DNA of 64,000 nt from Musa acuminata AAA Group (taxonomy: Eukaryota; Streptophyta; Magnoliopsida; Zingiberales; Musaceae): contig NC_088330.1 in the NCBI RefSeq assembly GCF_036884655.1, positions 33,151,001 through 33,215,000 on the forward strand, given 5' to 3'. The notes under the pieces were generated by a model. That model saw only the letters and a program-made list of their open reading frames with translations. It made no database searches and had not been told where the DNA came from. The stretch's first letter is position 1, and every line of letters begins with the position of its first letter. Positions 47,094-59,000 of the stretch are shown here, piece by piece. Position numbers and translations under genes: made by a program.

Positions 47094-50000
47094 ATGAGCT
47101 TGGAGCCCTTCGCCAGGTCGCTTGTTCCCCCTCCCTCCAGAATTAGGGTTTCTTTTCTTTCTTCCTTCCCGCTCTCTTTCCCTCCCTCTCCCCTAGTCCC
47201 ATTCGGCTCTTTGCTTCTCGGATTTGCTGCTTCCGTTGCTCCTGCTGATGCTGGTGATGGGTCTAGGTTGGTGCGGCTCGCGGGGAGGGCTTTCTACGAC
47301 GACGTCTCTCTCAAGGGGGACAACCAGCCCAAGAACGGCAGGGGCGACAACAGGGGCATGGCCGTCATCGTCCTCGACGCCCTCACCAGGTATCGGGAGC
47401 TCGTCTTGGTCGGATGGTTCCGTCTCCCCTCTTTTCGTTTCTTCGTCTGTTTCTTACTCTTGGAGTCTTCCGTTGTTGGACGTGCCGTGTGAATTCTTTT
47501 AGTTTAGGAACCCTAAGTGCACCTATGTTGGCTGAGAAATGTCCGATTCGTTTTCTTTCTTGTTCTGTTTCAGTTGAAGGGTTCTTCCAAACTGCCTTTC
47601 GGCTAAAACTGTTGTGTTGCTCGTAATTTCCTTTTTCGTGATTTCATTGATATTCTCCTTGTTCTCTTTACCAACTTGAGATTATGAGCAGCTTGATGTG
47701 GACTTTTATAGGTCAATTATTTGAGTGTTTTTTTTAATGAAATATTTATTAAGTTGGGTTGCATTTGTTCTGCCAACAGAAGATGGGAGATAAATACAAT
47801 CTTGGCTATGCTTAAATGAATGAAGCATGTGTTATTGTTGGAATTTTTTGGTACAATCAAACTGTTACATTATCTAGGCATATGGAAAAAAGACCCCAGT
47901 GAGTGAATTGAAAATCAAATATGGTGAAAGTTATTTTTATGGTTTATGTTGTTTATTTAGAAAAAAATTCATTATATGATTGATATCAATTCAAATTTAG
48001 TCATATTTGATTTTCTGATGATTCTAGATTCGAGCGGGGCTTGTGGGTGGAACAAATCGTGTGTCAGCATACCTAGAAATTATTTCTATTAGAAATTAAG
48101 GTTTGAATCCACTTAAAAAAAGAAAGGGCAGCCTCGCACACAAGGCTTCCATCAGTGCTAGCCACATCCTGGTAGAGAGATTCAGGTTCCAGTCCTTGGA
48201 CGGATGTAGTTTAACATTGCCATAATGAATTTACCTGATCTGTAGCCAATCTGTTTAAATTAAATTGTTGTATTAAGTTGCTGGTTGGGTCAAGTTGTAA
48301 ACTCTAGTCATATCCAATATTAATTGGATCTAGTGTCAGATCGAATTTGGTCAGATCCAATCCAATCTTTATAATACTACATCTATATTCTCTTGATAAA
48401 TCCATTAGTTTTTATCAAGAATACTTAATTAATTATAATTCTTTTAATTTTATTAATTATTCATGTAGCCGACCCCAAATAACTGGGACTGATGATTTTG
48501 TTGTTGTTGGTGTTGTTAATTTTATTAATTAATTAGTTTTCGTTTATTGGAAGTTCATTTGCAACTCATTTATATGTTAAAAATTAAAGCTCATTGTACT
48601 TGAGTTTCGAGCAGACTTCTAGATGAACAAGCAGTTGTGTGCAACTTAATAGTTTACCAGGAACTTGGCTTTCATGAACTCAAAATTGGGACCTATTCTT
48701 ACTTTTGTCAATCCACATTCCTCACTATTAAAAGTTGACTGCTGCAGTTACCCTCAAAAGTCTAAAAGATTTCCCCTTTATTTTCCCTTTTTTTGTTGGA
48801 AAATAAAATTTCAGTTTTGTAGTGGTTTCATCTGAAGGAAATGTAAAGAAGTGACCCATTTATTAGGAACTACATTTGAGTCGCATGTTCATGGCCAAAC
48901 ATACTCATGCTTCGCGTTGTGTAAATGCATCGTACATATAAAGTGAATAATTCTATTTAAAACATTGGAATGTGATCTTGGTCTATAAATATGACACATG
49001 AAAAGGAGAGCCTTCTAATTGTAGAAACGTGTGTATCAATTGAATGACAATAGTTCTTGTTTTATGATGGGTTTTCAATAGGTTCCCAGATTGACTGTGC
49101 TTAACTTTTTCTAAGGTTTGAGCTTTGCCTTGAGTGGTGCATCTTAAGTTTATAAGAAAATCTGCTCAAGCTATTGGAATGTGGAGTGGTCTACCAATAT
49201 AATAACAACACAAACAGATTTTTCAGAAAAAAAATAGTTTTGATTTATTCAAAAAAATCCTTCTGGAGCTTTTTAGTTAATGCTAGACTTAGGCAGATTT
49301 TGTTTTTGGGCGTGGCAATAGCAAGTATGTTCATGGATTGGTTTGTTTTATTTTTATGACGTCAAGTGAAAAATCTTCACTATGACCTAACCATCCACCA
49401 GGTTTGGGGAGGCCTAATCACCCACAGAAAATTTGGGGATAATTGTTTCACCTCGGTAGCAGTACTTTACTCTTCAACACCTAGTCTTGTTGCCTTTCAA
49501 GAGAAAATTTAGCTTCTAAGAATTCTTAGTAACTAAGTTAAGGTGGTAAGAGATAGTTAAGAAGCACGGACGCGATACGACACGGACACGGCGATACACC
49601 ATTTTTTAAAAAATTAGGACATGGATACGACGAGCACATATGTATTTTTTTTAATATATATATACATATAATATTCAATTCAGGGTCTGCAGTATCGAAC
49701 TGTACCGCCCGGTACGGGCGGTATGTACCGGTCCGACAGGTTGCCGGTACGCGGACCGCCTGTCACCGGTCCGAGTGCACTGTAGCAGTGCTACAGTACT
49801 CGGCACACCTGAGTGTACCGCTCGGTACGCTTGGGTGTACCGCTCGGTATACCGTACCATACCGGTACCGAGCCCAGGTCGAAATACCGGTACGGTACGG
49901 TATTGTGAACCTTGATTCAATTAACATGAGTTTTATAATATTTATACTTAAATTTATAAACTCAGCAATGTGAACAAATAAATATCATCATACAAGTTAA

Positions 50001-53000
50001 AACAATTAAAATCATCTAAATTTAAGTATCCAAAATAAAAGTCGAGTACATTAGATAATATTTAACAATCTCCAAATATAGTTGATATATGTTTCCTTGT
50101 GACGATCTCCAGATTTCTTTTCTTACAAAGCATATGACCCTTATGTGAGGGCCACACGAGCACAGTGCCGTACACGAGTGTTTGACATGTGTATCGTGTG
50201 TCCTTCATGTGTTGGACACGGACATGTCCACCAAAAGCACGTGTCCGTGCTTCTTAGAGTGACAGAAAAGAAATGAAGCATACGAGACAGGCCATTTAAG
50301 TTAATAAGCCTCTTCTTTCTGAAATTTGAGCTTTTCTTTTGCAGATCGACATATCTTAGTTCTTCAATGTGACTTCCTCTAAAGATTATCAATATAGGAA
50401 TGATATTCGTATCTGTTGGTGCTTGAACTATTTCTTCATTCTCAACAATTTTCCAGGCGCCAATGGGTGAGAGAAGAAGATTTGGCTAAGACCTTAAAGC
50501 TGCATGCAAAACAACTTCGTCGTATTTTACGATTTTTTGAAGAGGAGAAGCTAGTCATGAGAGACCATCGGAAAGAGGTTACAATCTTTTCCATATGTAA
50601 AGCATAATTGACTGTTAATGACTTTGTTCATGAGTTATAAAATTTTGCTTGACCCATGCTTTGCTTTGTAGGATTAGGAGTCCTTTGCAGATTATATGCT
50701 TAGCTTAGCCAAAAATATTAATTAGCTGTTTTTTTCTGGGTTTATTCTTTGGTGAAGATCATGAATTCTTATTTACTCAATAATGGCCAGGTTGTAGGAA
50801 CATGTTCAAATTGGTAGCACATGCTATCTTGTTGGTCCTTTTATCCTTTATTTTTCTACTACAAGCTGATGCTAATTACTAAAAGAAAATGAACCCAATG
50901 GATGAGGCACTTGCCAATGTGGTGTTTGGTTGATATCCATAGTCCTATGCCTACAAATAGAGAGATTGTTTCCATGACTTTGTACTTTGGTCATCCAAGT
51001 TGCTAAGGAGCAACCTCACCATTGTATCAAGGCTTGCCATCAGCATCCTACTTTCTCAAAGTTCAATATTTGGGATGCTATGACTATTTCTTTGGTGACA
51101 TAGGTAAAGAATGACTTATTCTGTTATTATATGCAGCATAATTGTAATTGACGTCATTTCGTTGTACAGTGGAAGTGTCTACATCTCAAAGTTGTGTTGT
51201 TATTGATCATGTTTTTTTGTTGGTAACTTAACAAGCCATATTCTTACGCATTTAATGGTTATTAATATCCAATTTAAACATGGATTTCCTGCTGTGAAGA
51301 GTTGACTTAACCCTTGTCTCACTCCTCTCTGTCTTATTTTCTGAAAACTTTTTTTTCACTTCTTTTCTATGCAAGTCCAAATTAGAAGACACTTCAACTT
51401 TTATGGTATTAGACAAAACCCTTGGGCATACCAAGTTATACTTTTATAGTGTCACTTCACCACATCACCTCAGAACAAGTGTAGGCTGATAATTATACAG
51501 TATGTTTTTGGTCCATTCTTCAGTTTATAATTAAATTTAAAATCAACCATTAGAACGTGGATTGTGTTTGGATATGTGAATGATGGTTTGAAGTTCATTT
51601 TCCATTGACGACGTAAAACTTGTAGCCATTTTATCCAGAAAGTGATCAGAAATGACAACCAAGATATGCTAGTTAACGCCTGAAAGAGGTGATGAATTTG
51701 ATTTGGTTGTTAAAATGATTATCAAAATTGACAATGGAGGATGCCTTGGAGAAGTGTCAAATGGTGCATCCTAATCAATTCAGGGTATAGTATTTTAGTT
51801 AAATAAAGGTATAAGGCTCATGTTACACATGAAACTAAGCCAAGGTCAATGTAACATTGATGCTGGAAACTACCAACAAAAAACATGTTGTGTGTTTCCT
51901 TTGCATGCATGGACTTATGGAATCCTAGATAATAGAAGTTCGATGTCAATAGGAGCTTCTTCTCTGCAAACGAGAGCTGACAGTCTTGTAACATGAGTTT
52001 TCTGGTAAACCTGCTTGTATTGTTAAAGCAAATTGTTTAAAGCCCCTACCTATCTTATGATAGATGTCTATGCCTAGATGGAAGCTTAAGAATAACATCT
52101 ATGTTTTACTGTTGGTGAAGGAACAATCTTTTAACTCTTTGCACCTTTAGTAGGATGAAGTGAGAGATATTTTGCAGCTTTAGCAACAACAAATAGAGAC
52201 CCTTCTCCAGCAAACTTTGTGTTTTAGGAGAACATTTTGCTCTTCCTTTGGTTATGTCTTGACTTTTGATTTCATTTTTCATGAGAAAGTTAACTTTCGG
52301 TACCAGGCTACCAGAGACTACTATCTGGCATTCTCCTGAGTTTCTGACTTATGTCATTCAAAATCTTGCAGTCAGCTAAAGGGGCAAAAATATTCAGTAC
52401 AGCAGTAGCTGCCACTGGTGATGGTCAACAAGTAGTAAAGGATGGAGAAGAGAAGACGAAGATGCATACTCATTCTTATTGCTGCCTGGACTATGCGCAG
52501 GTTGCTTGTAATATCTATGCTGTTTCTGGTACTCTTTAAAGATCCTTTTACACAACATAGTTTGATGATTTATGTGATGTCTCTAGCAGTACTTTTATCG
52601 GTTCTTATCAGTTTCTGATTGTGAAACTTCCAAATTATAAATGCAATGGCTCTTTATTTATCTAGACGAATTTGTGGCCTATGATTGTACTGTTTAGGAA
52701 ATTGAATGAGTTTATCCTCGATAAAAATGGAGCAGTTCACTTTTGCCCTTATGTTTTCTTCATTTCAGTGGTTTTCATTCTGTTTCTATAACAAGCAGTG
52801 CTTTGCTTGAGCAGTTGGTTGGTGATCGGAAGTCCCTAGCCAACTCTTATGTTTGCACACTTTTACCTAACACAGTTATTTTCTACATGTAATCATTTAA
52901 TTGACTAGCATCTACATGGTTAACCAAGGGCATGTCAGAAGTTTGACATAAGAGTATAGTTCATGATATTGATTGATATAGGTAAGGATTACAACTTCGT

Positions 53001-56000
53001 TCCGTACCGTTATACTGAGCCCTACTCGGTATCGTATCCACGATACGTCAGGGCATACCGACAGTACGCCCAAAATTATTAAAAAAACCTCCAAAAATAG
53101 AAAAAAAAGAAAAAAATAGATTAAGGTTTTTAAATTAGAAATAAATACAAATTTAATATAATTTTAGTAAAAATAATGTAAATTGACCCAATATCAATCA
53201 AATTTCAATTAAATCATTAGAACCACTAATCACAACATTAAAAAAACTTAATTAAAACCTAATTAAACTTATTATACGATCACAAACATATGATCTAATC
53301 CTTAATATGTATGAAATATAAATATTTGACCTATTAAGTGTTTAATTTCAAAAAAATCAATATTAAACACACTAATCACAGGATTAAAGACCTTAGTGAC
53401 TCCCTAATTAACACTATTTTACCATAAAAAACATATCAAACAACATATTACACATTAAGTCATATACCACATAGAATAGGTTTTATCATCTCACAAGTCA
53501 ATAAAAATCTAGAAAGAGAATACATATATCTTGATTAGAGTATTCTTCCTCTTAATTCTCCTAAATTAGCTTCCTAAATTTGATCTAATTCACAAATTGT
53601 AGCTTTGTTGAGTTAGGAGAGTGAAAATACGAGAATAAGAGAGAGATGTGAGTGAAAAAGAGTTTGAGAGAGTTTAAGAGATTGAGAGATTGAAATAAAG
53701 GCGGGAGAAACGGGTTTAAAAACCCTTTTCGAAGTCTCAAATGATTAAATTGATCATTTGAAATAAGGCAATCTCAGTTATTGATTGGTAACAATCGAAA
53801 TCCAATCGTTATCGATCGGTACAGGTCGATAACGGTCGGATTTTGATCATTACAACCCGGTACAAGTCGGTAATGATCGAAATCCGAGCATATCAACCGG
53901 TACAGGTCGATAACGGATAGATTTCGATCATTACTACCCAATAGAGACCCCAAATCGCCTGATACGGGATCAAGTGATCGGTACCACCCGATAAAGGGCG
54001 GTCTGTGTATCGGTATCTTGTCGAACGAATATATACCGCCCTTATTGGGCGGTACACATTAGTACAACAAACTCTAGATATAGGTAACATTCAAGGTCGA
54101 TACGAATTTGACTGATTTCTTATGGTTATAGGTTGATACAAAATGGCTAGAGATATTGATGAAGTATAAATTAATTTTACAGCCTTAGGAAAGAGTTGTT
54201 GGAAGGAGAAGAGGAAACTTGAGGTACAGGACAAACTTCTACTATATGTTTATCAAGTTCATTATTAAATGTAGGAGTCGAATACTCTTTAAGTCATTGG
54301 AAGCAAGGAGGAACACAATCGTGTTGTTGTTGGGCATGTGCAGGAGATTGTGCAGCAGTGTGCATGCAACTGGATACAAACAAGGTCTTTTGCTTGCTGC
54401 CATTGGAAGGAACTAGAGTGGTTGCAAGTGCAAGCTGCATCATACATGGAAAAAAGATATTTTCTTCCTTTCATGTGATGCAGAGTGGGAGAGTGACCAT
54501 GGCTGGCATGTGTGCATAACTAATCAACAAGAGAAAGTTAATATCGAGGATTTAAATATTGGTCTGATATTGTTTCGGTAACCTACTGGGTTGTTACAAT
54601 ACCAGTATACAAGATGGTATACCGACTTTTACAGCTTGGTATCATTGAATTAAATAATGAAAACACAAAATAAATGGTACCATACTAGTATTGAGCTATA
54701 CATTTTAATACTAATATTGGTCAAATTGGTAAATATCGGTAGGAACGTACTACTCCGACCAGTATATAGATATTTTGTTGTTTTTGTGTGTATTAAGTTT
54801 TCTATCTTTTTTATGATAACTTCTTTGGGCTTTTTTTAACATTTGGTATTTGTTGCACAATCTCCCGTACTTCCAATATTATCAAGAATTGTACACTTGG
54901 ATAGTGTTGCTCTTTGTTGGCCTTTGACTTTTTAAATGCTTGATAATATTGACAGTTTGTTTTCTTATGACTGTTCTATAACTTTCAATTTCTGCATGTC
55001 AAGCTGATGTTTGTCTATGTTTCTTCTTTATCATATTTGTGGTGCCACCACGGAGTATAGATCTATGACGTCATAAGGTATCGAATGCATCGAATGAAGA
55101 AAAAAATAAAGGATGAATTGGACAGCAGGAATACCATTCAAGAATACATATGCCCAAATTGTGGGAGAAGGTAATTAGTAATGTCAACAATCATATTGGT
55201 ACAGAACACTCTGAAGTCTCTGTTTGACAGCCAGTAACTTCTGGGATTGACTTATACTCAGGTATTCAGCTTTTGATGCACTTCAGCTTGTGAGTTTCAC
55301 CGATGAGTATTTTCACTGTGAAAACTGCAATGGTGAACTTGTTGCCGAGAGTGATAAACTTGCTGCTGAAGAAATGGGAGACGGTGATGACAATGCTAGA
55401 AGGCGGAGACGTGAAAAGCTGAAAGACATGCTTCAAAAGATGGAGGTTAGATTAAACACCACCAGGTTCCATCTTCTCTGGATTTGTGTGACTCATCTTT
55501 TTTTTTCTGTACGAAGCACATCAATGTGTGGAATTCGAGTATTGAGGTTACTGTTTGAGTTAAAATTAATGTGTCATTTTTAGCATATTTAATCAATATA
55601 CACAGAATTGTAATTTTTTTTTTCAAAATAATGTGCATTACCACTGGAACTACCTTTTTTATAATACTTATAAGAATAAGGTGTACATTATGTTTATTAT
55701 ATGTGCACACTATGTTGTATTTGATTCACATTTATGGCGGCAAACCGTGTTCCTGCTATGCCATTTTGTTTGTTCAGTTAGAAGTTGTGTATGCGTGTAA
55801 AGGCTTGAACATACACATACATAAAATATTTATACATGAACATAATATGAGTGACAACTCTCCCATACATGTCCTTTGGTACCTCAATATTTGCAAGGAG
55901 GTTGTGGGCCTTGTTGCCCTCCTTGATATATCTGAATGTGCATCAAGAGATCCATTAATATTGCACAATAATTTCTGAAGCATCAAATTGATGAAATTCT

Positions 56001-59000
56001 ATCAAGCTCCCAGCCATCTGTTGTGGTTTGTTATTTTGCTGAAACTGGCATGAATGCAGGAACAGCTGAAACCATTGGCTTTGCAACTTGCGAGAGTAAA
56101 GGATTTACCTGTTCCTGAATTTGGAAGTCTGCAGGCATGGGAAGCTAGGGCGAATGCAGCTGCTCGTGCAAATGGTGATTTAAATGCACTGGATCCAGCC
56201 AAATCTTCTCAAGGACAAGGATACAGTGGAACACCTATGCCATTCCTTGGGGAAACAAGAGTATACATCTTATTTTATTTCTTTGAATTTTATGATAACT
56301 TTTGGTTAGTTATATGATGATCATTGCCATTTATGTCAAGGTTTTGGTGGCATTGGAATTTGAATGTTGTGCTGTTTCATGTTCAGGATTCATCTTTGAA
56401 ATAGAGGGGTGTGACTAAAGTTGTGCCTGTCATTACCATCCTGATTTTTAAATCTTGTAATTTTTCTATTTTTAATAAAAATAACTGCATATTAGCCACT
56501 AATTATTGATCAGAAATCTGGAGATGATAAGTTTGTCAGTCTGTTTATTTTGCTTTCTTAAAGTTTTTGTGTACATGAATTAGCAACACTTACTAGGGTA
56601 GTCAATTTACTTGATTAGGATTATGCCAGCCATTTACAGGCTCATGTTATTGTGGCTGAGAACATATATGATAGTATGTATTATACACAAACACATTGTG
56701 TAGGGTAATCATGTTTAGAATGATGAACTCAAGTCGTGAATTCTCTATGACAGGAGAAAAAAAGTGCAATTGAACAGATCAAAGTGCTTTGACAAATGAT
56801 CTTCTTGGCTTGTTTATTTTAGTCTTATCATTGATAAATTGATGAAATTATAGCTCTTCACTAGTCATTCGCATTATCCTCTTTGTTTTCCTTCATCTGT
56901 TTCTTTCTTGTTCTCCTACTAGATTTTTTGCATCATTTAGTCATCTGATATCATCTGCTTATCAAACCTGAGCACCATTGTGGTTTCTTCCAGTTTGCTA
57001 GATCATGCACATCATATGTTTGGTAGTTTTTATTAAAATAAGTTCAATATTTTCATTATGTTTTTTCTGGTGTGGTTGCGGAGTATTCAATGTTCATACT
57101 CAGTTTTCTCTTTTAGGAGTCTTAAAAGAGTTATGACAGGTGTCAGTATCATCTTTATCACCGATCTCTGGTTGCACACAGTCCTAAAAAGATTGCAAAG
57201 AGCTTAGATACTTTTTGATCAATAATGGGTTTGATTGGTTGTTGTAGAGTTATGTCCAAAAGCTATTTGGGTAGCCAAATAATATAATTCTAGGAAACTC
57301 TATGATACTCTATTAGCTTAGCCAAAAATCTTAACTTGGGCTTAGTAATACTGTCCAAGGCATCCCTGCTGACCGGCTTCTTGCACACTCATATAGTTCA
57401 CACTGATCCTATGACCATATATTTTTGTCTATCTATAATTCTCTAGGCACATGTGTGGATATGTAAATGAGATGTGGCGCGTTCTGTGATGGCCTGTTGT
57501 CAGGCACTCATGCTTTGATGCCATGGCAACGCAAATCCTTTGTCCTATTTGATTTAGGATAGTGATAACAGGTCTATTTGTAAAGGAAGTCCGTTGAGAT
57601 GCAATTCAAGATTCTTGAGATAGAAAGTGGTTTTGTTGGTGGCCCTTCTCTTTTCTATCCCTTTTTATTGTATCCGCTTTTTCCTGCCTTTAGTATACTA
57701 TTTTATTGTTGTTATCATAAAATCAGCAGTATGCTCTTGTTCCAGCCAAAGCAACCCTGACTAATTGGATTTGATCCAATCCTATTGGCGCAGCTTCCTG
57801 ACTGCAAGGTTATAGCAGGAATGCCTAGGGCTCTTTCTTCTGAATTTTCCATCCTTTTTGTTCTTGGTCCTGCAAATATCAATTAAGTACTCATTTTGTG
57901 TAGAATCTTCTACGAAAGTTTTCTTTTGGGTAGTCAATGTGTCATTCTAGTAAGAATATATTTCTTCATATTTTGGTGACTGTTATAGTCTACTGCAGGT
58001 TGAAGTTGCTTTATCTGGTATGGAAGTGAAGGGAGAAGACAATGAGTCTGATACAAAGACTTCAGCCTTGAAGGTTATACCTCCTTGGATGATTAAAGAA
58101 GGAATGAGTCTAACAAAAGAACAAAGGGGAGATGCGGTAAAAGTAGATGACGTTTCAACTTATGGTGATGACAAGAAATCAAAAGATGTAAAAGAAGACG
58201 AAAAGAGCATACAGGCTAGTAAAAAAAAAAAACTTGAGTAATTCGTTCCAAATTTTATGTTGACGAATTGTTTCTCATAAAATGGTTACCTTTATGCTTT
58301 TTAGGATGAGTATCTCAAGGCCTATTATGCAGCTTTGTTGAAAAGGCAGAAAGAGCAGGAAGAAGCTTCAAGAATGCAACGAGAGGCAGAAAGAAGTCAG
58401 TCTGACCTTGTGGATGGTGTTCTTGAAGCATATTCTGAACGCCAAGTTGGCAAAAAGGCAAAACGTGAAGATTATGAAAATGATGATGTTGAATGGGAAG
58501 AGGTTCCATCTGCAGGTTTAGTTGTCTTTTCTACTACTTTTTGTTATTATACTTATATGTGTCCTTAAATCTGCAATATCTATAACAATGCATGTTTTAA
58601 ATGTCAATTTGGAAAAAAAGCAAAATGAGAAGATTATGAAAATAATGATGTTTAATGGTCCTGTATATAACAACACATTTATGTGTACTGTTTTATGTAC
58701 AGCATATATTTACTATAATTTGGGTATGCCTTAATATCTACATTTGTAACTTGGTTGATGCTTAAATATATCACAGTTGTGTCACACTTTTATAGAATTA
58801 TTAACATCTCACTGAACTCTTAATTAGTTAATCAAGAGCTACTCTTGAATTCCTTCTTGTAAAACTGAATGTTCCTTCTTTTACTTAGGCCAACTTTATT
58901 ATGTAAAATTTATTTAACCCTAAAATTTAATGAATCATCAGATGTTCTAAAACCCCTTAGAAGTTTGACATGTTGAATGCTTCGGCACCAACATGATGTA

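Noticed and set aside
48030..48240. Possible tRNA (ggtttgaatcc-like B box near 48090)
   Set aside because: No matching A box or cloverleaf could be folded; the surrounding sequence fits a diverged dispersed repeat better.
49700..49910. Regularly recurring GTACCG words as a possible CRISPR-like or satellite array
   Set aside because: Spacing is irregular, the words are palindromic, and the block is bounded by TIRs and an 8-bp target duplication, so it is a MITE in a plant genome.
58219..58224. Canonical GT donor (gtaaaa) for TFIIE-alpha exon 8
   Set aside because: Joining from here to either acceptor at exon 9 shifts the frame to an immediate stop; the GC donor four bases upstream keeps the conserved sequence.
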